Shown piece after piece: positions 1 through 11,630 of a stretch of 64,000 nt of DNA. The stretch is taken from the NCBI RefSeq assembly GCF_004798865.1, contig NW_025335587.1:7307604-7371603 (forward strand), written 5' to 3'. The translations under genes and the position numbers were made by a program. This stretch comes from Varanus komodoensis (Eukaryota > Chordata > Lepidosauria > Squamata > Varanidae). Below the pieces are notes generated by a model that saw nothing but the letters and a program-made list of their open reading frames with translations, made no database searches and was not told where the DNA came from. How positions within the stretch are numbered: the first letter of the stretch is position 1; each line of letters opens with the position of its first letter.

Positions 1-279
1 GTACACGGGAGCAAGCTATGCTTCTCATGCACATGATCTCATTAGACCTATGCCTCTCTATGTAAATGGAACAGACTGCTGTTTTCTATCGAGCAAGTCA
101 TCTGTTGTGTATGGTGTATATACAAGAGTGTATACTGTTGGTCTCTAAGAAGGTGGTGGCATTAACATATTTTCCTGTGTCCTGGTTGGATCACTTCCTA
201 TTGAGGTTTAGAATCTCTGCAGTCTTTTCCCTTTGAAAGGGCAGAGGGATCCTAATGGAATCCAATGGATTCCAGAGAG
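1..279. other. Unannotated flank
   Basis: I recognise no gene or repeat family here. The sequence is AT-rich and carries no long open frame. Confidence 0.4.
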
Positions 280-2290
280 CTCTGAGGGGTTTCCTGCTCA
301 TATGGCTGAAGCATCTGTTGAAGTGCTGGTTACTCTATGAGATGGAGTTGATATATTGCACCCAAGCACCCTTTTCTTCTGACTAGATCCTGGGGAGCTC
401 CTTGGTATGCAGCCAAGCTGAAGCAGTGAAGCAGAAGAGAGGGATGGTTAGCATGGAGATGGAGGAATGCCTGACCAATCAAGTTAAATTGCTACTCTAT
501 GGTAATCAGGGGAGCAAGGGGGGAAAATCCACCAGCATTGCATCTCTTCAGTGTCAGCCAGCAGAGCCTTTCCAAATAGTTCATGGCCTTTTGTAATCTG
601 AGTCAGTGAGAGAGATGATGGAAACCTTGGTAGCATGCTGTGATAAATTTGCACAACACTGTGAAGATAATGTCACTCACTGTTCCATTAGCAGAGATGC
701 CCAAAGCACCATCTGGTTCAGTTTTATTGGATGAGTTTCAGTTGTTGAGTCCTGAGGATACAGATAGGGTGCTTGGCCAAGTCCAGTTGACCCCTTTTGT
801 ACCTGACCTTTTCTTAGCATGGTTTATTACATTTAAAGGGGGAGATGGGATCTTTCTCTTGCTAGATTGTAATTCTTCCTTGAGAGAAGGAGTGGTACAA
901 GCCACTTTATAGGAGCCACTCCTGAAAAAGCCTAATATGTGGATCTAGAAAATATTAATAGACCAGTTGTTAATATCCTCATCATGGGCATGGTGCTTGA
1001 GTGGGTAGTTGCCAGCCAACTATAGGCATTCTTGAATTAAACTGATCATCCAGATTATTCCATCAGAAGCTGCCTTGGTCACCCTGTAGGATACCCTCTG
1101 CTTGGAAAGGACAGTCTGATCCTGTCGATTCTCTTGGACTTTTTTCCGGTTTTCAACATCACAGAGGAAGATATCCTTCAGCATAGGCTATCTTGGATGG
1201 GTATTGGAGGTAGAGCACTGTGGTGATGTCACCCTCACTCGGATGACCAATTCCAGTTTGTGTTGCTGGGAGATCAGTGCTCTGACCTTGGCAGTAATGA
1301 AATGGGGTGCCTCGGGGCTCAGTTTTATTTCCTATGATGTTCAACATCTACATGAAACAGCTGGGGGAGGTTATTTGGAGATACGGACTGAGGCTTCACC
1401 AACATGTGATATCCCATTCTCTATCACCTTTTCATTGAATGTAGGTTAGGCAGGGCTTGTTCTAAACCAGTGCCTATGTATAGTAATGGACTAGATAAAA
1501 ATCCATAAACAGAAATTCAATCCAGACAAGAAGGAGGTTCTTCTTGTGGGTTGCTTGTCTGCCCAGCTAAGAAGTGCTCAGTGTGCTCTTGATTGGTTTA
1601 CCCCTCCCCTAAAAGAAAGATCAGTTTTGTAGTCTGGGAATGCTGTTGGGTCTAGCATTGTTCCTAGAGGCACAGATGAATTTAGTATCATGGAGCACCT
1701 TCTTTCAGTTTAGGATGATATACCAGCTATGTCTTTATCTGGATAGAGATTATCTAGTTAGTTACCCATTCCCCACATCTGCAATGTTGGGCTGTCTTTG
1801 CAAAGGGTCCAGAAACATCAACTACTCCAAAATACGGCAGCAAAATCATTAACTATGATCATATTATACCAGCATTTTCCATTCTACACTGGGTGCCAGT
1901 CCATTTCTGGGCCTGATTCAAAGTGCTAGTAGTAACATGCAAAGCCCTAAACCAATGGGAGGCAAGTTATCTGAAGAATCATTCTGTCCCCTGTATATGT
2001 TCCTGGATCCTAAGGTCATCTCCAGCAATAGTCCTGCAGGAGCATCTGTCAGTAGAAGTAAGGTGGGTACCTACTAAGAGGACTTTTTCTGTTGTACCCT
2101 GGTTGTAGAAGGTGCTTCCCATGGAGGAGAAACCTATTCTGCTCTTTTCCACGTCTGACCTTCTCACTTTCCCAGGCATGTTAGTTTTCCGCTTTTGTTG
2201 TTTTAAGCATATTATTGAATTTGAAATCTTTGCAAAGCTACAAAGTTTCATTTGGTTATTATTTTTATACTGTAATTATAAACTTGGAAA
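280..2290 (+). mobile_element. Old L2-clade LINE copy, ORF2 remnant and 3' end
   Basis: Conceptual translation follows the L2 protein encoded at 22.9-25.9 kb on the other strand. Matching pieces in order are the linker after the endonuclease (around 380-590, ASLQCQPAEPFQIVHGLL), the segment before the reverse transcriptase fingers (640-912, LLDEFQLLSPEDTDRVLGQV and CNSSLREGVVQATL), and the C-terminal region (1640-2240). The frame is broken many times by stops and indels and no catalytic block is intact. This is an old fossil, 5'-truncated inside the endonuclease-RT linker. The 3' limit is approximate because the AT-rich 3' UTR fades out. L2 assignment rests on similarity to the better copy in this window. 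Confidence 0.75.
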
Positions 2291-2460
2291 TGTTTATATT
2301 TCAGGATCTGTCTGCCTCTGCTATTTGAATTGCAAGTCTCCTCTGAAGGGTTCACTGGAACACAGGAACGAGTTAGACCAATGACTGATCTATTCCTGTA
2401 ATGGCAACACCAACTGGCAACAGCTTTCCGGGGTTTTGACAGGAGATTTTCCATTCTGAA

Positions 2461-2532
2461 TGGGGCATTCCAGGAGTTGAAGCTGGGACCTTGTGCGTAC
2501 CAAGAAGCTTCAGTTCCACTGAGTTACAGCCC
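2461..2532 (-). repeat. Fragment of an old tRNA-like reptile repeat
   Basis: The stretch reading 'gaagctgggaccttgtgcg' followed by 'actgagttacagccc' resembles the head of a tRNA-like SINE common in reptiles, seen here in reverse. Similar fragments occur near 31.4 kb, 37.4 kb and 46.0 kb. It is short and diverged, so the family name is left open. Confidence 0.35.
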
Positions 2533-4934
2533 AAGAATCATATCTACATAACTAAGTATGGGCATCCCATTGGTACTAAAAGACCCAAAAGATGCACCTA
2601 ATATAATTTTCCACAGGATGAATGCGACTGCATTCTGTACATAATGCTGTCATCCTCATAGCCCTTCTCAGCAAATGCCTTGAAGAAGCCAGTCTCCACT
2701 GTCCTCTGAAATATGCTATGCTTTTTATGAGGTGTCAGTTATCGTAGGCAGACAAGTGAGAGGAAGAAGATCTGACATCTTAATGTGTTTGCCCTTCAGA
2801 CCCTTGTAGGGAAGAGGTGGGTGGGGGAGAGAGCGCAAGGAAGGAAAGCCCTTTATCCTCCAGAGAAAAAGCCCTGATTTAGGTTTAGGTTGTGATCCTG
2901 GGATAAGTGCAATACATTTAGTAATTTCATTTGAATTATGGATGGATGGTAATCTGCATTAGAGCACTCTGTTTAAGAAAAGCAGCACTGATCCAGGAAG
3001 GCTCCCTTGAATTCCCACAGAGGAGTCTGTACACGAGAGGTCAGCTATGGAGACAGTGAGGAAGGAGACATCTTGGCTGATGCATGCAGATGCAAAAATT
3101 GAAGCTGCTGCTCCCAAAGGGAGCCAATGTTTTAAACTTTTGCTGCTTCCAGAAATTAGAAGGGAAAAAAATTACATACTGCTAGCATAGTCAGCTCCTT
3201 TAAGAGCCTTTGGGGATTGATCCAGCTCTAGTTACACAAAAATTGGTGGACCCAAATACCTGCCAATTCATATGCAAAGATGCGTTCAGTAAGGTTTCCA
3301 GGTTGGCTAAAATGTGGAAATTCTCTTTGACATCTATGAGATGCTGCTTTTCCTTGCCAGATCATGGCAACAGCCTTTAGTCTGCAATTCCAGCTACCTA
3401 ATTCAAGCTGGGATTTATTACAATGTTTAGTGCAAATGGAGAGGAAAACAATGGAGTTTTTTGTTTGTTTTCTGGCTTTTTTTAGCTGGGCAATTAAGCT
3501 TGGAAAATTTTTATATGGATCTTTGGATGCATTCAGTGGGCCATGTGAAATGGGTGGGTGCCTAGCATGGAAGCATGAGAGAAGGACATAACTCAAGGTG
3601 GGTGGAACTGTAATGCCAGGTGGTTTCTGTGCCTCTTAAGTGGCTGCAGAGTCCAGAGAAAGGAAACAACAGAACCAGGCATTTTCCCCTGTAACTTGTC
3701 GAGTATAATCCATTTCAGGGTTTAAGAGTGCATTGGAAAGGATGATTATGACCATGATTACCAAGAGGTCCCTGAGAGTGTAAAATATCATGCTGATTAG
3801 CCTCCAGCAGTGCCATCCTGCCTTTGCAAAAGAGCCCCAGGCAAAATGAGAGATAGTCCATTGCTGTGTGTGTTAAGGGAAGAATGCAAAGGCAGCCCCA
3901 TGCTGGGTGAGCACACACAAAACAAACAAGTGTGGCAAAGGGTTCCTGCTGAGCAGCTGTACATGTCAGGTGCAGGGCTTTCCTGAACACAAATTGGGGA
4001 TATAGTTCAGGTCCATTTGATACCAGATTTTAATTGTGGGTATCGTCAACATGCTTGATAGTTTTATAAAAATGGTGCCAGACGCTACTGGTAGAGCAGC
4101 TGCAGAGAGCAAAATGCCAAAGGAAATAACAATTCAGCCTGTGATCCTTTAGGACTGCGCCCTTGTGTTGATACAGATGCAGGATTGTTTCTGTTTGAAG
4201 AGCAAGGCAAAACATACTGCTCGGGTCTTATTAATTTAACTTGGAAATATCACCAAAACCGATCAGGCCATGTGACTTTTGGCTGCTTCTAGAAGACGCT
4301 GTTATGAGAGAGTTGGGAGCCTGTCTCATCACAGATAGATTAAAGGGGAGTTAATTTGTTCCAACTCTAACTGGACTTCCTCCAAAGATCTCAGGCAGTC
4401 CATTTCAACCACAACACAACAGAAAAAGTTGGATTTCCACTCAGTCAACGCTCACCAAGAGGATGCAGACAAGTGTGTATACACTTGACTGATACAGGTT
4501 CAATTGAACAAGTATCTATTTCATTTTAGGTGGAAGTTTTGAACATCTTGGGCATATGCCTAAGCATATAAGGGATGATGTGGCCTTCAGAGTAGCAGTT
4601 TAATCTCATATTTTAGAATTTTCCTGGAAAAGTCATCTCTGAACTGCACCAGCACAGAGTACATGGGAGCAAGGCTGTTTTGAATGCTTCCCCAAAGTGG
4701 CAATACAATTGGAAAACCAACATATCTAGGGAAGGGATGAATTATAACAACCTGTTCCCAATGACACATTATATTAGATGATTTAATTTTATGTTAGATA
4801 GCTCAATCATAGCACCAGCTCAGTGTACAGTGGTAATGAAAAGGTCAAATTCTATGTTAAGGATTCTCAAGAAAAGAATTGAAACCTAAGTCAACAAGTA
4901 GAGTCAATCCTCTATATGGCTCCATGGTGCAGCC
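2533..4934. other. Unannotated stretch, no gene recognised
   Basis: No recognisable coding exon or repeat family. The frames present (for example 122 codons at 3228-3596, minus) have no domain-like pattern and no splice context I can defend. It may hold very old repeats beyond visual detection. Confidence 0.4.
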
Positions 4935-5057
4935 ATTTTTGGATTGTTGTGCATAGTTGAAATGGTTGAATCTCCATTATGGTCCTTCAGAAATGGATGG
5001 ACTCCACTTCCCATCACCCCAAAGCAGCATAGCTGATAGGCATATGAGTTGCACGCC

Positions 5058-5070
5058 AACAACATCTATA
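5058..5070 (+). repeat. Target-site duplication, left copy (Sauria SINE)
   Basis: The 13-bp word aacaacatctata is found here and again at 5391-5403, exactly flanking the SINE. Such duplications are made by LINE-type target-primed reverse transcription. Confidence 0.9.
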
Positions 5071-5390
5071 AAAGGTAAAGGTTTCCCCTTGACATTAAAG
5101 TCCAGTCATGTCTGACTCTAGGGGGTGGTGCTCATCTCCGTTTCCTAGCCGAGGGAGCCAGCGTTTGTCCACAGACAGTCTCCATGGTCATGTGGCTGGC
5201 ATGACTAAACACCAAACCAAAGTGGTACCTTTTTATCTACTTGTACTTGCATGCTTTATAACTGCAAGGTTGGCAAGAGCTGGGACGGAGCAACGGGAAC
5301 TCACCCCGTTGTGCAGATTCAAACTGGCGACCTTTCGATCAACCAGCCCAGCAGCTCAGCATTATAAACCACTGCGCCACCTGCATCCCT
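5071..5390 (-). mobile_element. Sauria-type tRNA-derived SINE, full length
   Basis: Read on the minus strand, the element starts GGGATGCAGGTGGCGCAGTGG, with a pol III A box (tggcgcagtgg, plus positions 5369-5379) and a B-box-like agtttgaatct about 50 bases on. The body carries the family's usual central region (catgccagccacatgacc), and the 3' end reads agagtcagacatgactgg followed by ggggaaacctttacc. That tail resembles the Bov-B 3' end (gtcggacacgactt in the copy at 18.3 kb), in line with published work tying Sauria SINEs to Bov-B machinery. The 13-bp perfect target duplication on both sides shows that the copy is complete. It is about 320 bp, the expected length. Confidence 0.9.
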
Positions 5391-5403
5391 AACAACATCT
5401 ATA
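5391..5403 (+). repeat. Target-site duplication, right copy (Sauria SINE)
   Basis: Second copy of aacaacatctata, identical to 5058-5070. Confidence 0.9.
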
Positions 5404-5425
5404 GGGCTGCAAAAATGTGGCAATT

Positions 5426-5920
5426 CCATTTCCAGCAAGGGCATCATGGAGCTGAGAAAGGTGTAGAAAGGAACAATGAAAACAAAGCTATAGATGCAAA
5501 CCCTTATTTCTCTCCTGACATTAGCATCCCAGCATCCTCTTTTCCTCCAGTTTGTGCAAAGTGTTCCCCATTACCTTTACAATTGGGAGTGGCACTCTCA
5601 TTCCCATGGCCAAGGATCCTGCTAGGGTCTCTTGCACTGGGCAGTTTTGTGATCTTCTTATGCCTTAGGATGGCATAGCTTAGGTTACAAGTTTCACTCA
5701 TCATGTTGTTACCAACCTATTGTTTAACAAGCCTCAGCCGGACCTATACTGTAGCCTGGTAAGTCCTTCACCCATAAAGCACTAAGTCTGCATTTTGGTG
5801 GAAATAGGATAAAACATTTATTAGGGTAAAGATTTCTTAAGGAAAAAGTACAGAATGGAAAAAAAGCTGTTAGTTTCAGAGCACAAAGCAATAAGTAGTT
5901 TAAAGGGGCAATAAAACAGA
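5426..5920. other. Unannotated stretch
   Basis: No family recognised between the palindromic repeat and the CR1 3' end. Confidence 0.35.
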
Positions 5921-8900
5921 AACATAGAACATAGAAACATGGAAACAGAGTGAGTCAGAAGGGGCCACCCGGGCCATCTAGTCTGACCTCTGGCACCAGC
6001 CGGCTCTGCTCACGACATCCCACCATGTGCATGTCTAGCCTATCCTTGAACACCCTCACCAATGGGGCCTCAACCATCTCCCATGGAAGCTCATTCCATA
6101 CCATCGGAGTCCTAACTGGCAGGAAATACTTCCTGGCATCCAAATTGAACCTTGGTTCCCTGAGCTTTGCTCCGTTGGAGTGCGTCCTGCCCTCCTCTCC
6201 AGGGGAGAACAGGTCTCTACCCACCTCCATGTGACACCCTCTTGCATACCTATATGTCGCCAACAGATCTCCTCAGAGTCTCCTCCAGGATGAAGAGACC
6301 CAGTTCCCTCAATCTCACCTCATACAGCTTTCCCTGCAATCCGGCCACTATCCTTGTGGCCGAACATTGCACTGGCTCTAACCTGGCTATATCCTTCCTG
6401 TAACAAGGGCCCCAGAAATGAACACAATACTCCAGCTGCAGGCACACCAGAGTCATATAGAGTGGTGGTAATACCTTTCTCGATCTAGAAGCCACGCTTC
6501 TGGCTATGCAATCAAGGGTGGTGTTCGCCCTCTTGACCTGTCGACTGTCACACTGTCGACTCATGTTTACCCTGTAGTCAACCAGCACCCCGAGGTCCCT
6601 TTCACAAGTGCTGCTCTCCAGCCACTTATCACCTAACCTGTACTTATGACAGCTATTCCTATGCCCCAAGCGCAAGACCTTGCATTTATCCACATTGAAT
6701 GCCATCCTGTTGTCTCCTGCCCACTTCCATAGTCTGTCCAGATCCTTTTGGATCTGGAGTACCTGCTCCTCAGTTGTGGCCACTGCCCGTTTTAGTATCA
6801 TCTGCGAATTTGATCAGCAGACTTTTCACCCCTTCTTCCATGTCGTTGATGAAAAGATTAAACAGGATCAGCCCCAGGACAGAGCCCTGGGGGACCCCGC
6901 TTGTCACTGGCCACCATCCTGATGATTCCCCACTAATGGTTACCCTCTGCTTTCGGTCAGTCAACCATGCCCTGATCCACCGGACAGTGCATTGGTCTAT
7001 CTCAAAACTCCTCAATTTCTCAACCAGGATATCATGGGACACTTTGTCAAAGTCCTTGTTGAAATCCAGGTAAACCACATCCACTGTGTCCCCTCTGTCT
7101 AGCCACCTTGGAACCTTGTCACAGAATTCTACAATGTTTGTCTGGCAGGACCTGTTTTTGCGGAAGCCGTGTTGTGTGGCTGTCAGCCTCCCTTCCCTAT
7201 CTAGCATCACGAGATCTCTCGCTATTATGAGCCTTTCCGTTGTTTTTCCAACAATGGACGTAAGGCTAACTGGTCTGCAATTCCCCATGTCCCTTCTACT
7301 ACCCTTTTTGAAAATTCAGACCACTGATGCCACCCTGCAGTCCTCTGGAAATTCCCCTGTTCTCCATGAGGCCTCAAAATGGAGGCCAGCGGGTGTGAGA
7401 GAACCCCTGCCAACTCTCCAAGTACTCTCAGGTGTAACCTGTCAGGGCCCAGCATCTTTGTAATGTCCAGTGTCCTGAGGAGCTCCTAGACTTCTAAGGG
7501 GGAGACTTTAATCTGTGCCCCTAAGTCCCCAGCCTCATCTAATCTCCTGTGCGGATATCCCCCGTCCTGCTTTGGGGAGAACACAGAGACAAAATAGACA
7601 TTTAGCATCTGTGCCTGTTCCCTCATATCAGTCACTGGATCCCCTTCCTCCTTACTAAGTGGTCCCACTACCTGTCTCCCCTTCCTCTTGCTATTTACAT
7701 GCTGATAGAAGCCCTTTTTGTTGCTCTTCATATTCTTTGCATGTCTCAGCTTGTTATCAGACTTAGCCTTGCGAAAAATCCTTCTGCAATAGGCCTCCTC
7801 ATCTCGGTATACCCTTTTGTCTATTTGTCCCAGTGCCCATTTCCTACAGAGGTTCCTCTTGCATCTAATCCCTCTTACCACCTTTCGCATGCATGGCGGC
7901 ACTCTCCTTCACCTCCCTATCTTACTAGCTACAGATATGGTCAAGGCTTGCACCTCCAAAACCTCCCTTTTGAGTGCCATTCACCCCTCCTCAACTCCCT
8001 TGTCTTCCAGTAACCTATCCCAGGAGACTTTCCCCAGTCTGGCCTTCAGTTGGCCAAAGCTGGCCCTCTTGAAGTCCCAGCTTCTAGTGCTTGACCTGCT
8101 ACATGTCCCCAGTCCCCTAATCTCAAAGCAAAGGATGGAGTGATCACTCGCATCCAGAGCTCCCCTAATCTGTACTTCATCTATCAGCTCCTCCCTATTG
8201 GTCAAGCCCAAGTCAAGGATGTTCCCCGTCTCATTGCCTCTCAGACCCTCTGCATGAAAAAACCTCCCTCTATAGTGTGTAGGAAGTGATGTGACCTGGC
8301 TATCACTGCTGACTGAGTCTCCCAATTAATATCCGGGAGACTGAAATCTCCCATAATTACTGTGTCCCTCCCCGAGATATCCTTAGAATCTGACCTGTCA
8401 GGACATCATCCAGGGTCTCAAGTTGACTCAGAGGGCGAAAATAAACCTCACTGTCAGGTCGCTCGCCCTGTCAAAACCCCTAAGTTTCACCCAGACTGCC
8501 TCTACCAGATCCCCATCCACGCTGCATTCTATCTCACTGCATCCTATCCCTTCCCTGACATATAAAGTTACACCCCCACCCCTTTCCCTTCCTGTCCTTT
8601 CTAAACGGGTGATACCCCTCTATGTTTACATTCCAGTCTTCCCTTTCATCCCACCAAGTTTCCATGATCCCCACCAGGTCATACCCTCCCATTCCCAGGA
8701 GAGCTTCAAGCTCTTCCTGCTTATTACCCATGCTCCTAGCATTTGTATTCATGTACTTCAACTCCTTCCCACCTTCCTTTCTTTGGGATCCTCAGCCTCC
8801 TCCTTCCTCCCATCTTCCCTGATACCAGCCCCCTCTTTGTAGGAGTCCTATCAGACCCTGCAGTACCTCTAACACCCTGGTCCCAGAGCCCTGATCCTCT

Positions 8901-8945
8901 CCCATCACTTGTCTTGTATGACCTAACTGCGTTGACCATTCAAAG
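5921..8945 (-). mobile_element. CR1-clade LINE, long 5'-truncated copy
   Basis: The 3' end lies at the left edge, where short repeated words (acatagaaacatagaacatag on reading) mark the CR1 terminus. The 3' UTR (5921-6249) matches other CR1 tails at 34.6 and 44.9 kb on the plus strand. Leftward to rightward on the minus strand come the end of the RT, its fingers and palm, the linker and an APE-type endonuclease. The right end is placed near 8945, where similarity to the endonuclease leader fades, so the copy lacks ORF1 and the 5' UTR. No target duplication could be defined. At about 3 kb it is the longest CR1 in the window. Confidence 0.88.
6250..8761 (-). pseudogene. CR1 ORF2 remnant: endonuclease and reverse transcriptase
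   Basis: Product: the CR1 endonuclease/reverse transcriptase, which nicks DNA and copies its own RNA there. The endonuclease start is at 8534-8761 (MKYMNTNARSMGNKQEELEA, with IMETWW holding the catalytic Glu) and its end at 7981-8325 (LDASDHSILCFEIRG, the SDH motif). A linker lies at 7486-7902. RT follows at 6770-7288 (HGFRKNRSCQTN, VVYLDFNKDFDKVSHDIL, TSGVPQGSVLGLILFNLF, FADDTK, the last being the catalytic box) and 6250-6801 (DLGVLVD, LEYCVHFWGP, LRELGLF). The reading frame changes at least four times between these blocks and the first endonuclease motifs are separated from the last by a gap, so no protein can be made. Confidence 0.88.
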
Positions 8946-9157
8946 CCACTCCAGACTAACCATGAATGTTCAATGTACAATGTCCGCTCTATCAGCTTTA
9001 TGGTTGAGGGGCAAATCAAGATGGATTACAATAATATCAATAACCCAGAGCAAGATTGAAGAAGGTCCTGTTTGCAGAGCATCAATGTCCACCTTTGGCC
9101 CACAGGTTTCCCAACCTCCAGCCGAAGTGTTTTTAATATAGCCAAAGGGGGGAGAGT
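8946..9157 (+). other. Possible internal end of an LTR element with polypurine tract
   Basis: The stretch ends in a purine run (aaaggggggagag, 9144-9157) directly before TGTGACAG. In LTR retrotransposons a polypurine tract sits just before the 3' LTR, which starts with TG. The upstream 200 bases have no protein similarity I can name. Treated as a tentative fossil. Confidence 0.3.
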
Positions 9158-9500
9158 GTGACAGATATTTCTAAAATTATAAATAGCTCAGACAAACTAT
9201 GGTAGGGACACAAATTATTCATGTAATATCCAAACTTGGGACCATTCTGTGCAGGTGATAAGCAGTAGGTTCAAGCCAGCCAAAGAACGCTCTTCAGTGC
9301 ATCATTTCTGCTGCTACAAGATGCAGTTTAACTGCTTTGAAAGTAGGCTAGGCCAGTTCAGAGAGAATAAGCCTATAAGCTATTTTTTGTGAATGTAACT
9401 AAGTGGAAGCTCTGTGTTGAGAAGCTGTCCATCTGCTAATTACTGAGAATAATCACAGTGCCAGGCTATCATTTCAATGTCCTGCTGATATGACAGTAAC
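9158..9500 (+). mobile_element. Candidate old LTR (Gypsy/ERV-like), fragment
   Basis: It begins TGTGACAGAT right after a polypurine tract. The right edge is uncertain, somewhere near 9490-9500. No matching 5' LTR is seen in the window, and the large CR1 to the left may have replaced or split the interior. The element is clearly broken and old. It could also be unrelated unique DNA with a chance purine run. Confidence 0.3.
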
Positions 9501-9639
9501 ATCCATTTGGCCACCGTTAGAAACAGGATGATAAAGGTGCAGCCCTGTGCAAGTGGAGGCCAAAAAGAATTCCTGCATTCCTGCAAAAAGTTCTAGGACT
9601 TTTTCCACTGAAACATGGGACTGTGCCTTAAATCACCAT

Positions 9640-9735
9640 CCCCAGCCTGCTGTCCTCCAGATGTGTTGGACTACAACTCCAATCATTCTCAGCCACTATG
9701 GTCCTTGGGCATCAGATTGGAGAAGGCTGGACTAA
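9640..9735 (+). repeat. Old palindromic MITE-like repeat
   Basis: Contains 'tcctccagatgtgttgga' and 'ggactacaactccaatcat', the same words as the repeat hosting the SINE at 5 kb. Its right half (cagattggagaaggctggac) is the degraded opposite arm. Confidence 0.5.
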
Positions 9736-10074
9736 ACAGACCTTTGGTTTGATTCAATAAGGTTCTCTGGTGTTCTTAAGAATACATTTTGTTGTATAAT
9801 AATTAACTTTCTTATGATACCTGTACTCAATTATAAAAGTACATATGTCAAATTTCTATCAGAATGAAATTGATTCTAAAACATTATAGAAAAAGAGAAC
9901 AAACAAAGGTCAGAGAAGATGAACTAAAAGTCAGAACATTAAAATCTGCTGTAAAACTACATGCATAGCTTGATTCTCAGTTTACGAAAATGTCTGAACA
10001 ATTACTTCACAAAGTCCATGGGCTAGTACAGTGTCATGCCCTTGTTGTGAGAGATCTTGATTCCTTGAAGCCAC
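9736..10074. other. Unannotated stretch
   Basis: AT-rich, nothing recognised. Confidence 0.35.
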
Positions 10075-10329
10075 CCACCCTGGGAACAAATGCTTCTGAA
10101 TGAAGCAAATGTGCATCAAAGCTACTTCCACAACACCTCATCTATCTATCTATTCTTCACCTTAAAGGTTCTTCTAATCAAAGGGAGGCATCAGAAAGAA
10201 ATGATAATCGTGATCTTCTGAGCGGAAAATTCATAATACAACTAGTTGATTCAGTTTCCTAGAAAAGCTCTGACATGCCCTCCAAACATACAACTCCTCT
10301 CTTGAAGAGTTGCTTTCTATGGTCTTGGT
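10075..10329 (+). repeat. 255-bp direct repeat, copy A
   Basis: This segment, from ccaccctgggaac to tatggtcttggt, recurs at 11217-11471 with the same length and no indels. By eye I count 8 differences, about 97% identity. Each copy carries a short tctatctatctat run. Sequence outside the copies is unrelated, so both edges are sharp. The ends do not read TG...CA, and no target duplication flanks either copy or the pair. I do not recognise the family. Confidence 0.93.
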
Positions 10330-11216
10330 TTATCTCTTCAGTAGCGAGCCCTAAACCCAACCTGCCCAGAGATTCTTAGGAGACAAGTGGATTGAGTCAG
10401 GAAGGCTCTTCATCCCCTGGTGTACCTTACACTGCACTGTTAAAGAACAGCAGCTACCACGCAGCTAGCATAATGATCACATTGGCTCAATGCCCTGCAA
10501 CTAAATAGCTCTCAAATGCTTTCATCATGCAGCAATGGAAGAGCCTGAGCTGATGAGGGAGAGAATGCCCTATAAGAGCACTAGCGCAGGTTAGTTTCCA
10601 CTTGGTAGCTATTTTAAGTTTGTATACATGGATTCCTGCAAAGTTCTCTTACATGGCAGCAGGGGAAAACAATGGCAGAAGTAGCAGAGACAGAACCAGT
10701 GAAGGGAGGAGATGACCACAAGGAATAGTGATCTGTTTAGATTTTGAGGAACGAGTCCGTCCTCCTAAACACGCACACAGAACTAATGCATGGAGGGGAA
10801 AGCAGTGTTCCCCATTCTGGGGATACTGTTCCACCATCCCCCATGTGAACACACAGCGGGAAAAGAACACGAAAAAATTGGGAGCGCTGGTCTTTCTGGG
10901 CATGACAACACTGAGGGTTCCACAAGTGCCTGCATCTGGGGCGATCTCTAAATGGGTTTAAGATTTTCCCAAATGCAGATATTAGATTTTCAAACACAAA
11001 ATGTTAGCGCCTATGAACAGCCTTTCACATCAGCAAAGTATCAAAAGTACAAGTGCATTTCAATCTAAATCACCTGCAGGTGAACATAAAAACCATCCAT
11101 TGTATTAGAAGCCAAGCCGACAATTTCTTATCAGTTGCAAGAAGCCAACCCTGCAAGCACTAGGAGTCTAAACATCGCACGTGAACTTTCTAAAATATTC
11201 CGAAAGTGGTTTAAAT
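10330..11216. other. Spacer between the 255-bp direct repeats
   Basis: 887 bp without recognised genes or repeats. The bases after copy A do not look like a tRNA primer site, and those before copy B are not purine-rich, so nothing supports an LTR element interior. Confidence 0.4.
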
Positions 11217-11471
11217 CCACCCTGGGAACAAATGCTTCTGAATGAAGCAAATATGCATCAAAGCCCCTTCCACAACACCTCATCTATCTATCTATTATTC
11301 ACCTTAAATGTTCTTCTAATCAAAGGGAGGCATCAGAAGGAAATGATAATCGTGATCTTCTGAGCGGAAAATTCATAACACAACTAGTTGATTCAGTTTC
11401 CTAGAAAAGCTCTGACATGCCCTCCAAACGTACAACTCCTCTCTTGAAGAGTTGCTTTCTATGGTCTTGGT
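11217..11471 (+). repeat. 255-bp direct repeat, copy B
   Basis: Second copy of 10075-10329, offset by 1142 bp. See copy A. The low divergence implies a recent event relative to most repeats here, or gene conversion between the copies. Confidence 0.93.
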
Positions 11472-11616
11472 ACAAAGCAGATGTAGAATCTCTACCTTCT
11501 TGTCTCAAATAGGCCAACAGTCTCCATATGCTATGGATGCTGGCTGTCCTCTTTATATGCACCCTCGGACAAACAGCAAGTTATATCAAGTCCGTTATGC
11601 ATGTATGTGAGCTTGT

Positions 11617-11630
11617 TGCCCCCTAGTGGC
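11617..11630 (-). promoter_or_regulatory. Candidate CTCF-like motif
   Basis: The bases tgccccctagtggc fit the core of the CTCF consensus in reverse. A single motif match in 64 kb has a fair chance of being random; there is no other support. Confidence 0.2.

Larger units (their letters stand above)
4935..5425. repeat. Old palindromic MITE-like repeat, interrupted by a SINE
   Basis: The pieces 'ggactccacttcccatcac' and 'gttgcacgccaacaacatct' match a palindromic repeat frequent in squamate genomes, built around the words 'ttggactacaactccc' and 'ccaacaacatctgg'. The Sauria SINE at 5071-5390 lies inside it and duplicated part of it. Other diverged copies lie near 9.65 kb and 61.8 kb. I infer a non-autonomous DNA transposon origin from its palindromic build; the family is not named with confidence. 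Confidence 0.45.

Noticed and set aside
6167-9141. Plus-strand frames inside the CR1, such as 8743-9141
   Set aside because: Antisense shadows of the minus-strand CR1; Pro/Ser/Leu-rich composition without motifs.
10075-11471. LTR retrotransposon with 255-bp LTRs
   Set aside because: Repeat ends are not TG...CA, there is no primer-binding site or purine tract inside the pair, no flanking duplication and no coding remnant between.
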